Source: a bacterium
GTDB taxonomy: Bacteria; Armatimonadota; Zipacnadia; Zipacnadales; UBA11051
DNA: 37,170 nucleotides
Direction: 5' to 3'
Assembly: GCA_021372615.1 (NCBI GenBank)
Contig: JAJFUB010000135.1
Coordinates: 1 to 37,170 of the forward strand
The notes below the pieces were generated by a model. The model saw nothing but the letters and a program-made list of their open reading frames with translations. It was not told the origin of the DNA and did no database searches. Positions 15,853 through 25,539 of the stretch are shown here, one piece after another. Numbering within the stretch: the first letter of the stretch is position 1; every line of letters starts with the position of its first letter. A program made the translations under genes and the position numbers.

Positions 15853-18606
15853 TCATCCCAGCAGCCGGGCCGCATACGCGCGGACATACGCGCGCGGATC
15901 GTCCGCGTATGGGGCCGCCAGCTCCGGCGCCGGGGCGCCGAGCTGCCGGAGTGCGTCGGCGGTCGCCAGGTGCAGCGCCCACGTGATGTCGTGCCCGCGC
16001 GCCTCGTCATGCCTCATCGAGTTCTGGATGCGGCCGGTCGTCGGCAGGTCATCCCGCGCGATGAACGCCCGCAGTGGCGCCACCCCCGCCGGATCGCCGA
16101 TGCGCCCCAGTGCCCGCACCGCCGCGATCAGCACATCGGCCGGAGCGTCCTCGGCCAGCACTGCCGCCGTCGGCGCCACCGCGCCGCGCTCCTGCAGCCG
16201 CCCCAGCAGCGCCATCGCCACGACCCAGCGCGGGGCCATGCGGATCAGGTAGTAGTCCGGCTCATCGAGACGGCTGCGGGGCAGGCGCTCGTCGCGGGCG
16301 GCGAAGACCGCCAGCAGCTCCTCGGCCGCCTCCGGCAGGCCGGTCATCGCCCCGGCCACGGCACACCACCAGCGCGTGTTCTCATTGTCCGAGGCCAGAC
16401 CCGCCCGCAGCGCCGGGGCGGCCGCCGTCCCGTGCTGATACAGGTGCCACACGGCGACCCGTGGCAGCTCGTCCACGAGTTCGGCTACGAGGGCCTCGGG
16501 AGCGGGCAGGGCCTCCTCGGCCGGCCAGTCGTCCAGCATCGCTCCCGTCTCACGCAGCTTGCCCTGCAGTTCGGCCACCTCGAACCCGCGCACATCGCCC
16601 CCGTCCGCCGCGGCCAGTGCTGCCGCTGTGCCCGCGGCTTCGCCGATGCGGTACATGTCGCGGATCATGCGGAAGAGCATATGGGCCTCGCGGCTGACCG
16701 AGACGGCGCGGCACGCGACCAGCACGTTGGCCACCCCCTGCGGCGTCAGGCAGCGGTACGGCAGCTCGTGTGGCATCGAGCGCTGCCAGAACCCCAGCCC
16801 CCACACCCATAGCAGCGCCTCGTCGTTCTCGTTCTCATAGTCGTAGGCGTGGTTGTCCTGATGTCCGCGCGTGAAGGCGATCACGTCAGGGAAGTGGCGG
16901 TTCGCCACCTGGTCGGCGAGCGTGAGCGTGTAGTCGCCCACAATGTGCCGGCTCTGGCGCAAGCCCAGGAGATACGAGATGTTGAAGGGGCGGTCCTCGG
17001 CGGCGAACGTGTCGCGCCAGTAGAGCTGCAGGGCGTGCCGCCGCCCGCGCGTGAGGTCCGCCACATCGCGCGGGTCCACGTAGCCGGCGTCGAAGTTGTG
17101 CATGGTCAGCTTGTCGCCCGCAAAGCGCGCCGCACTCTGGCTGTACTGGTGGCTCACGCCGTCGCTCGCGCGGCCGTAGGCCATCGGCGCCCCGGCATGG
17201 GCCGCCACGTCGGCGTCGCCGGTGCCATCCACGACGACCGCCGGGGCTACCAGGTGCAGGCGTCCCGGCGCCGCCAGCAGGACGTTCGCGACGCGGTCGC
17301 CCGCGCGCGTGGCGGCGACTGCAGTCCAGCCGTAGCGCACGGCCACTCCGGCCTCGCCCAGGAGGCGGTCCAGCGCCAGCTTCCGCGCCTCGGGATGGAA
17401 GCCGTGCATGCGGTCGCGCCCGCCCATGTCATCGGCGATCAGGTCCGCCGCCGCGTGCAGCTCGTCCTGCAGGCCGCCCTCGACGCCCCAGTAGTAGGCG
17501 TGGATGCCGCCGCAGGTCGGGATCCCGCCCAGCGCCCAACCGGCCTCGAACAGCAGCGTCTGCGCCCCATTCCGCGCCGCGGCCCACCCGGCAATGGCCC
17601 CGCCCGTCCCGCCGCCGAAGACAGTGACATCGCTGGCCTCGGCCTGGAGGCTGATGTCTTCGGCGAGGCTCAGATCATCCGGCGCCGCACCGCCTGCTGC
17701 CGCCGCCAACGCCCCGGCCCGCGCCCCGTCGGCCGACAGCGCCGCCAGGTCGCCCCAGCCCGCGTTGCTGACCCACGCCCCCGCCCCAAGCAGGTTCGGC
17801 AGCGGCGCCTCGGCCGACGCCAGGTGCGCCCCGCTGAGCGGCACCATCACATGCCCCGAATGCGACACGAGCGCACCGGCCAGCCCCGGCACGGCTTCGC
17901 GGCACGCCTTCGCCACGGCCTGCTCGGCCAGCCGCGACGCCCGATGCAGCGCCGCCGGCACCACCTCGCCATCATATGGCGCGCTCCCCGTCAGCGTCAC
18001 ACACACCTCGCCCGGCCACGTCGGGTACGCCGCGAGCGCGAAGCCCTCAACCTCGCCCGGCAGCCCGGACAGGTCCTCGCCGGCGAACTGGAAGGTGAGC
18101 GTGCGCGTGGCCGTGACCGTCTCGGGCACGACGAACTCCGCCCCCGCGTTCCGGAAGAGCACGCCGCCCTCGGTCGCGTCCACGATGGCGCCCGCGGCGA
18201 TCGTGTACAGGCCGTCCTTGCCGGCCATGAGCACACCCGCTGCCCGCCCCTCGCGCTCGATGGCGCGAATGGGGATCGCGTACAGCAGCACGGTCACACC
18301 GGCCTCGGTCAGCATCTGGTCCGCGACCATCTGCGCCAGGGCCGGGTCCAGCCAGCCCCCGTGCGCCCCACCGGCCGCGGCAACTCGGTCGGCCAGGGCG
18401 GACAGGTGCGCGTCAGCCGGCTCGCCGACGCGGCCCTGCAGGGCGATGGTCAGTTCGCTCGCCAACGCCGGCCCGGCGGCGGCGACCATGGTCTGCCGGC
18501 CGTGCACGGTCGCTTCCAGGGCGGCCGAGAACGCCACGAGGCCATCGCCGATGACGATGACCTCACTGTTGAAGCGTTGACGGGCATGGAGGGGATACAT
18601 GGACAC
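15853..18606 (-). CDS. tandem FAD-oxidoreductase protein with C-terminal HEAT-like repeats
   Basis: About 917 residues in three parts. Residues 14-310 resemble an FAD_oxidored domain, but the nucleotide loop reads GDGLVAFSAA and the ribose-binding acidic residue is gone (TMVAAAGP), so FAD binding there is doubtful. Residues about 322-690 are a second, intact copy: DVTVFGGGTGGAIAG, LLFEAGWALGGIPTCGG, VVVDGTGDADVAAHAG, and PYRCLTPQGVANVLVACRAVSV. From about 705 to the end are helical HEAT-like repeats (VLIAAVRALGRIGDPAGVAPLRAFI). No export signal is convincing. GTG at 18606 is chosen because AGGAG lies ten bases before it; ATG at 18600 (MYPLHARQ) is the alternative. It lies upstream of GH42, so it may oxidise a sugar or derivative; substrate unknown. 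Confidence 0.8.
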   Translation of the reverse strand: MSMYPLHARQRFNSEVIVIGDGLVAFSAALEATVHGRQTMVAAAGPALASELTIALQGRVGEPADAHLSALADRVAAAGGAHGGWLDPALAQMVADQMLTEAGVTVLLYAIPIRAIEREGRAAGVLMAGKDGLYTIAAGAIVDATEGGVLFRNAGAEFVVPETVTATRTLTFQFAGEDLSGLPGEVEGFALAAYPTWPGEVCVTLTGSAPYDGEVVPAALHRASRLAEQAVAKACREAVPGLAGALVSHSGHVMVPLSGAHLASAEAPLPNLLGAGAWVSNAGWGDLAALSADGARAGALAAAAGGAAPDDLSLAEDISLQAEASDVTVFGGGTGGAIAGWAAARNGAQTLLFEAGWALGGIPTCGGIHAYYWGVEGGLQDELHAAADLIADDMGGRDRMHGFHPEARKLALDRLLGEAGVAVRYGWTAVAATRAGDRVANVLLAAPGRLHLVAPAVVVDGTGDADVAAHAGAPMAYGRASDGVSHQYSQSAARFAGDKLTMHNFDAGYVDPRDVADLTRGRRHALQLYWRDTFAAEDRPFNISYLLGLRQSRHIVGDYTLTLADQVANRHFPDVIAFTRGHQDNHAYDYENENDEALLWVWGLGFWQRSMPHELPYRCLTPQGVANVLVACRAVSVSREAHMLFRMIRDMYRIGEAAGTAAALAAADGGDVRGFEVAELQGKLRETGAMLDDWPAEEALPAPEALVAELVDELPRVAVWHLYQHGTAAAPALRAGLASDNENTRWWCAVAGAMTGLPEAAEELLAVFAARDERLPRSRLDEPDYYLIRMAPRWVVAMALLGRLQERGAVAPTAAVLAEDAPADVLIAAVRALGRIGDPAGVAPLRAFIARDDLPTTGRIQNSMRHDEARGHDITWALHLATADALRQLGAPAPELAAPYADDPRAYVRAYAARLLG

Positions 18607-18642
18607 GATGGCAGTACTCCTGTAGCAGTAGTGATCCGGTTG

Positions 18643-18676
18643 TGTGAGTGAGCCGATTATGTGAATGAGCCGAGTC
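18643..18676. promoter_or_regulatory. 17-bp direct repeats, candidate operator
   Basis: Two adjacent units start TGTGAGTGAGCCGA and TGTGAATGAGCCGA, 17 bases apart, 40-70 bases upstream of the FAD/HEAT gene. On the minus strand a possible -10 (CATAAT) spans their junction; no good -35 is seen. This suggests a regulated internal promoter for the FAD/GH42/ppgK genes. Confidence 0.4.
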
Positions 18677-18682
18677 ACGGGG

Positions 18683-18714
18683 TGTCCGCCGTAGCGCACA
18701 GCGCGAAGGCGGAC
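18683..18714. terminator. possible hairpin after the cupin gene
   Basis: GTCCGCC and GGCGGAC form a seven-bp stem over a 17-base loop that itself contains GCGC-ACA-GCGC. It follows the cupin stop by about 20 bases and has no T-run. It may attenuate transcription from the cupin gene into the operon. Confidence 0.4.
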
Positions 18715-18734
18715 GGGGCCCCGTGAACCAGCCG

Positions 18735-19070
18735 CTACCCGCCGGGCAGGTAGTCCTCCCGCACTGGCGCAAAGACCTCCACCGCCACCGCGTCAGCCGT
18801 CGCCTGCGCCTCGTGCTCCACCTCGCCGGGAATGCACCAGCTATCGCCCGGCGCCACGTCGTACTCGTGCTCGCCGATGGTCAGGCGCATGTGGCCGCTG
18901 ACGAGATAGCCGGTCTGCTCGTGGGGGTGTGCGTGCCGGGGCAGGACACTGCCCGTCTTCAGGCGGAACTCCGCCATGAGCGTCCTGTCACCATGCGCCA
19001 GCGTCTTGCGCGTGATGCCGGGCACCGCCGGAAGATGGTCGTCGTCACTGTGTCGGCTGAACATGGCCAT
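18735..19070 (-). CDS. small cupin-domain protein
   Basis: A 111-residue single-domain cupin. Motif 1 is GSVLPRHAHPHEQTGYLVSG, with two histidines and a glutamate as metal ligands; motif 2 is PGDSWCIPGEVEHEA, with the fourth histidine ligand. The metal site looks complete. Cupins of this size include isomerases, dioxygenases and sugar- or metabolite-sensing proteins; the product cannot be named more closely. ATG at 19070 or, with better spacing from GAGAG, at 19064 can serve as start. It heads the minus-strand run that continues with the FAD/HEAT, GH42 and ppgK genes after a 128-base gap, so it may belong to that pathway, but a separate promoter in the gap is likely. Confidence 0.85.
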   Translation of the reverse strand: MAMFSRHSDDDHLPAVPGITRKTLAHGDRTLMAEFRLKTGSVLPRHAHPHEQTGYLVSGHMRLTIGEHEYDVAPGDSWCIPGEVEHEAQATADAVAVEVFAPVREDYLPGG

Positions 19071-19193
19071 TGGCTCTCACCACCCCGTCCTTTCCTTCCC
19101 TCTGAGCCGAAGTCCTCTCCCCTGTGCAGGGCGAACCGCGTCGTCCGGCGAAGTCATGCCTGAACGCGATCTACCGAGGTCCGCACAGGCGGC

Positions 19194-19272
19194 GGGTGCC
19201 GCGTCGTGTGCGGCGGGCCCCGCCGCCCGGGGGACGCCAGCCGTGGGGCCCACCGCACACGACGCGGCACCC
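19194..19272. repeat. long inverted repeat of the GCGTCGTGTGCG family, copy 2
   Basis: Arms 19194-19221 and 19245-19272 pair over 28 positions with a single mismatch; the outer 20 bases of each arm are perfect. The left arm contains GCCGCGTCGTGTGCGG then GGGCCCC. The element sits between the divergent cupin and radical SAM genes. Single-arm relatives occur at 12201-12234 and 28454-28483. Confidence 0.9.
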
Positions 19273-19319
19273 ACGGCCTGAGTGCGTCCCGGCACCCAGC
19301 CCGCAACTGAGGTCAGCCC

Positions 19320-20621
19320 ATGTATGAGCTTCGCCCCCCGAGTATCGTGGTCTTGCAGGACGTGCTCGACGATCCCGCCATGGCGGCGTCGTACGAGCGG
19401 ATGCGTGCCGCCCTGCCGCCCGAGACGCCCGTGCAGGTCGTGACCGACGACCAGATCGCCGACCTGGTCATGGAGCAGGACTGGCCCAGCCTGTGCCATC
19501 GCATGGGCATGCCCCCTCCCGCCGGCGACCCCGTCCTGTTCGTGGGCCGCATGCGCTGGGACGGCCAGTGGCCCCGCTGGCAGGAGACCATCCAGCAACG
19601 CCATCCCAACGCCCCCTTGGCGATGCTGCAGAAGCTCTTCGGCTATGACGCCTTCAGCTATGCCGGCGGCTGCAAGGACCCCTCCGGCCCCGAGCAGCCC
19701 TTCGGCGTGTGCCGGCCCGCCTGGCGGCTGCACCTGACGTGGGGCTGCCCGCACAAGTGCTTCTACTGCGGCTTCACCGGCGCCATGACCGCCATGGTCA
19801 ACCTCGACGAGTACCGCGAGAGGCTCGCGCGGCTCGTCGAGAAGAACCCCTGGGAGTTGTGCTGGCTCTATGACGACGATGGCGAGGCCCTCGCGCTGGA
19901 GCCCGAACTGGGCGGCATGAAGATGCTGGCCGAGTACTTCGGCACGACCGAGGACCGCTACCTCACTGTCCACACCAAGAGCGCCAACGTGGACTTCCTG
20001 GAGCACCTGGACCATCGCGGCCACACGATTCTCACCTGGAGCCTCACCGGCCGCACTCAGAGCGCCCTCATGGAGGCCCGCAGCGGCACCATGGAGGAGC
20101 GCATCGCGGCCGCCGCCAGGGCCATCTCCTGGGGCTACACGGCGCGCTTCAAGTTCAAGCCCATTGTCCCGGTCGTGGGCTGGCGCGAGGAGCTGGCGGA
20201 GATGATCCGCCTCGTTTTCGAGCAGACCCGCCCCGACAACATCACGCTCTTCACGCTGGCGTGGATGAGCCACGCCGACCTGGTCAAGCTGGCCGACACG
20301 AGCATGATTGACCCCTGGGCCCTGGACGCCGCCGCGGCCGCCGCTGACGAGATGAAGGGCGTGACCACCGGCCCCTTCCCGCCTCACGTCCGCCAGGCCA
20401 TCTACGACTTCGCCCTCGAGGAGATCCGCAAGTACGACCGTGAAGTCCCGGTCGCCCTCTCCACGGAGACCGCCGAGATGTGGCGTATCATGGGGCCGAA
20501 GCTGGGCGTGGACCCCAACAACTACGTCTGCGGCTGCGGCCCCCAGGTCACGCCCGGCCTGCGCAAGCTGCCGTGCAACCCATGGCGGGTCGCCGACCCC
20601 GTCGCCCTGGCGGAGGGATAA
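19320..20621 (+). CDS. spore photoproduct lyase-like radical SAM protein
   Basis: A 433-residue radical SAM enzyme. The cluster motif is C143-x3-C147-x2-C150 in WGCPHKCFYCGF. Downstream, LTVHTKSANVDFLEHL, LTWSLTGRTQSALMEARSGTMEERIAAA and FKFKPIVPVVGWREELAEMI follow the layout of spore photoproduct lyase, a DNA-repair radical SAM family. The 130-residue N-terminal part and a C-terminal CGCGPQVTPG are extra features. The organism is unlikely to sporulate, and adduct-binding residues cannot be judged by eye, so a DNA-repair role is unproven. GAGGTCAGCCC precedes the ATG. HypF starts 26 bases after its stop, suggesting one transcript with the hyp genes and a possible role in metal-cofactor or hydrogenase biology. 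Confidence 0.82.
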   Translation: MYELRPPSIVVLQDVLDDPAMAASYERMRAALPPETPVQVVTDDQIADLVMEQDWPSLCHRMGMPPPAGDPVLFVGRMRWDGQWPRWQETIQQRHPNAPLAMLQKLFGYDAFSYAGGCKDPSGPEQPFGVCRPAWRLHLTWGCPHKCFYCGFTGAMTAMVNLDEYRERLARLVEKNPWELCWLYDDDGEALALEPELGGMKMLAEYFGTTEDRYLTVHTKSANVDFLEHLDHRGHTILTWSLTGRTQSALMEARSGTMEERIAAAARAISWGYTARFKFKPIVPVVGWREELAEMIRLVFEQTRPDNITLFTLAWMSHADLVKLADTSMIDPWALDAAAAAADEMKGVTTGPFPPHVRQAIYDFALEEIRKYDREVPVALSTETAEMWRIMGPKLGVDPNNYVCGCGPQVTPGLRKLPCNPWRVADPVALAEG

Positions 20622-20647
20622 CGCCCCACCGGCGAGGACCTCAACTG

Positions 20648-23041
<2,394 letters not shown>

Positions 23042-23076
23042 AAGGGTTCGCCCAAGACCCGCACAAGGAGCCACGC

Positions 23077-23322
23077 ATGTGTCTGGCAGTGCCCGGCCAG
23101 ATCGTCGAGACTGCTGAAGAGGGCCTCGCCCGCACTGCGCGGGTGAGTTTCGGCGGTCTGGTCAAGCAGATCAGCCTCGCCGTCCTGCCCGAGGCGCGGG
23201 TCGGCGACTACGTCATGGTCCACGCCGGCTTCGCCATCAGCGTCGTGGATGAAGCCGAGGCGGCCGAAGTCTGGGGCGTCCTGGAGCAGATGGCGGCCCT
23301 GGCGGAGGAGGAGACGCCATGA
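23077..23322 (+). CDS. hypC: hydrogenase maturation chaperone HypC
   Basis: An 81-residue HypC/HybG protein. It begins [10 protein letters not shown], with the N-terminal cysteine that binds the Fe(CN)2CO precursor after Met removal; [33 protein letters not shown] forms the rest of the barrel (quoted in pieces: VSFGG, VGDYV, VHAGFAI). HypC works with HypD to carry the iron centre to the hydrogenase large subunit. AAGGAG lies six bases before the ATG. It is 35 bases after hypF and overlaps hypD by ATGA. Confidence 0.95.
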   Translation: MCLAVPGQIVETAEEGLARTARVSFGGLVKQISLAVLPEARVGDYVMVHAGFAISVVDEAEAAEVWGVLEQMAALAEEETP

Positions 23323-24446
23323 GGTTCGTCAGCGAGTACCGCGACGCCGCGGCCTGCCAACAGCTCGCCCAGGCCATCGAGCGCCTTGTGACGCGCCCCT
23401 GGACGATCATGGAGGTCTGCGGCGGCCAGACCCATGCCATCGTGAAGTTCGGCCTGGACCAACTGCTGCCCCCGCAGGTGACGCTGATCCACGGCCCCGG
23501 CTGCCCGGTGTGTGTGACGCCGCTGGAGATGATCGAGAAGGCCCTGCAACTGGCCGCCCGGCCGGAAGTGACCTTCTGCTCCTTCGGCGACATGCTCCGC
23601 GTGCCAGGCTGCAGCCAGGACCTGCTGGCGGTCAAGGCCTCCGGCGGTGACGTGCGCGTCGTCTACTCCCCCCTCGACGCGGTGCAGCTGGCCCGCGACG
23701 AGCCGGACCGCGAGGTCGTCTTCTTCGCCGTCGGGTTCGAGACGACCGCACCTGCCAACGCCATGGCGGCAGTTCAGGCGCACGAGCTGGGTCTGCCCAA
23801 CTTCTCCCTGCTCGTCTCCCATGTGCTCGTCCCACCGGCCGTCGAGAGCCTGCTCTCCGCGCCCGACTGCCGCATCGAGGGCCTCCTCGCCGCCGGCCAT
23901 GTCTGCACCGTGATGGGCTGCCACGAGTATGAGCCCCTGGCGGCGCGCTACCATGTGCCCATCGTCGTCACCGGCTTCGAGCCGGTGGACATCCTGCAGG
24001 GCGTGCATGCCTGCCTGAGGCAGCTTGAGGAGGGCCGGGCCGAGGTGGAGAACGCCTATGCCCGGTCGGTGCGGCCGGAGGGCAACCAGCCGGCCCAGGA
24101 GCTGATCCGCGAGGTCTTCGAGGTCGTGCCCCGCAAGTGGCGCGGCCTGGGCGAGATCCCCCGCAGCGGCCTGGGCCTGCGCGAGCCCTATGCCGCCCTC
24201 GATGCCGAGCGCCGCTTCGGCCTCACCGACACCGACGTGCCCGAGCCGGAGGCGTGCCTGAGCGGCCAGGTGCTGCAGGGCCTCACCCGCCCCATGGACT
24301 GCCCGGCGTTCGGCCGGGAGTGCACCCCGGAGCATCCCCTCGGCGCGACGATGGTGTCGTCGGAGGGCACGTGCGCAGCCTACTACCACTACCGGCGCCA
24401 ACGCGGGCTGCAAAGCCCGCGCTCCCCCGCGGAGGGTTCGGCATGA
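23319..24446 (+). CDS. hypD: hydrogenase maturation Fe-S protein HypD
   Basis: A 375-residue HypD. Conserved motifs are VCGGQTHAI with Cys34, [10 protein letters not shown] (Cys62 and Cys65), the central [11 protein letters not shown] and [16 protein letters not shown], and the C-terminal Fe-S cysteines in [27 protein letters not shown]. HypD with HypC is the scaffold on which cyanide and CO are attached to iron. Normal family sequence ends near AYYHYRRQ; the remaining dozen residues ([13 protein letters not shown]) come from a palindrome and look like an appended tail. GGAGGAGG precedes the start, which overlaps hypC. Its stop overlaps hypE (ATGA). Confidence 0.95.
   Translation: MRFVSEYRDAAACQQLAQAIERLVTRPWTIMEVCGGQTHAIVKFGLDQLLPPQVTLIHGPGCPVCVTPLEMIEKALQLAARPEVTFCSFGDMLRVPGCSQDLLAVKASGGDVRVVYSPLDAVQLARDEPDREVVFFAVGFETTAPANAMAAVQAHELGLPNFSLLVSHVLVPPAVESLLSAPDCRIEGLLAAGHVCTVMGCHEYEPLAARYHVPIVVTGFEPVDILQGVHACLRQLEEGRAEVENAYARSVRPEGNQPAQELIREVFEVVPRKWRGLGEIPRSGLGLREPYAALDAERRFGLTDTDVPEPEACLSGQVLQGLTRPMDCPAFGRECTPEHPLGATMVSSEGTCAAYYHYRRQRGLQSPRSPAEGSA
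24402..24421. repeat. palindrome at the hypD 3' end
   Basis: CGCGGGCT and AGCCCGCG flank the tetraloop GCAA. It encodes the extra C-terminal residues of HypD and lies just before the hypE ribosome binding site (GGAGG at 24431). The arms share GCGGGCT with the larger hypF element. Confidence 0.8.
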
Positions 24447-25498
24447 GCGACCTGCAGTGCCCCATCCCCAAACGCGACTACGACCGCGTGCTCACGGCCC
24501 ACGGCGGCGGCGGACGGCTGATGCAACAACTCCTCGCCGACATCTTCTTCCCCGCCTTCGCCAACGATCTCCTCGGCCGCCGCCACGATGCGGCCGTCCT
24601 CACACTGGAGGGCGGGGCTGCCGGTCCGCGCCTGGCCTTCACCACCGACAGCTACGTGATCCGCCCGCTCTTCTTCCCCGGCGGCAGCATCGGCCACCTG
24701 GCCGTCTACGGCACAGTCAACGACCTCGCCATGGCCGGCGCCCGCCCGCTGGTGCTCAGCGCCGGCTTCATCCTCGAAGAGGGCTTCCCGATTGAGGAGC
24801 TGCAGCGTGTGGTGGCGGACATGCGCGACGCGGCGGCCGCCGCGCAGGTGCAGATCGTCACCGGCGACACCAAGGTCGTCGAGCACGGCCGCGAGGACGG
24901 CCTCTATGTCAACACGGCGGGGATCGGCGCCATCGAGCACAACCTGACCATCGAGCCGCAGAGCGTGCGGCCGGGTGATGCCATCATCCTCAGCGGCGAC
25001 ATCGCTCGCCACGGCATCGCCGTCATGAGCGTGCGGGAGGGGCTGGAGTTCGAGAGTGCCATCGAGAGTGACTGCGCGCCCCTGGCCGGTCTCGTCGGGG
25101 ACCTGCTGGCGGAGGGGCTACAGGTCCATTGCCTGCGCGACCTCACGCGCGGGGGTCTGGCCGCCGGTGTCATCGAGATTGCGCAGACAGCGGGGCTGCA
25201 GGTCCACCTGCGCGAGCGTGACATCCCGGTGCGCGACGACGTCCTGGGGGCCTGTGAGATCCTGGGGCTCGATCCGCTCTACGTGGCGAACGAGGGCCGC
25301 TGTGTCGCCTTCGTGCCCGCAGAGCAAGCCGACCGTGCCGTGGCCACGATGCGCTCCCATCCCGCCGGCGCGGCCGCCACGGTGATCGGCCACGTGACCG
25401 CAGGCGCCGACCCCGGCCTGGTGACCCTGGAGACCGTCACGGGCACCTCGCGCGTGGTGGACCTCCTCAGCGGGGAGCAACTACCGCGCATCTGCTAG
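24443..25498 (+). CDS. hypE: hydrogenase maturation protein HypE
   Basis: A 351-residue HypE of the PurM/ThiL-type ATPase fold. [14 protein letters not shown] near the N-terminus, [44 protein letters not shown], and [12 protein letters not shown] are the ATP-binding family blocks; [17 protein letters not shown] is another. The protein ends exactly in PRIC, the conserved C-terminus whose cysteine is carbamoylated by HypF and dehydrated to a thiocyanate. All of this argues for a working enzyme. The start overlaps hypD by ATGA, with GGAGG seven bases upstream. It is the last gene of the hyp operon; the next gene is convergent. Confidence 0.96.
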   Translation: MSDLQCPIPKRDYDRVLTAHGGGGRLMQQLLADIFFPAFANDLLGRRHDAAVLTLEGGAAGPRLAFTTDSYVIRPLFFPGGSIGHLAVYGTVNDLAMAGARPLVLSAGFILEEGFPIEELQRVVADMRDAAAAAQVQIVTGDTKVVEHGREDGLYVNTAGIGAIEHNLTIEPQSVRPGDAIILSGDIARHGIAVMSVREGLEFESAIESDCAPLAGLVGDLLAEGLQVHCLRDLTRGGLAAGVIEIAQTAGLQVHLRERDIPVRDDVLGACEILGLDPLYVANEGRCVAFVPAEQADRAVATMRSHPAGAAATVIGHVTAGADPGLVTLETVTGTSRVVDLLSGEQLPRIC

Positions 25499-25539
25499 CC
25501 CCATCCGCGTGGGGCCGGACATCCTGGACGGCCCGCCCC

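Noticed and set aside
16849-18651. 600-codon plus-strand open frame opposite the FAD/HEAT gene.
   Set aside because: Same antisense artefact. The minus-strand product has clear Rossmann and PYRC motifs; the plus-strand one has none.
19071-19319. A small gene in the gap before the radical SAM gene (open frames near 19077-19327).
   Set aside because: The frames run through the long inverted repeat and give repeat-derived Ala/Gly/Pro peptides.
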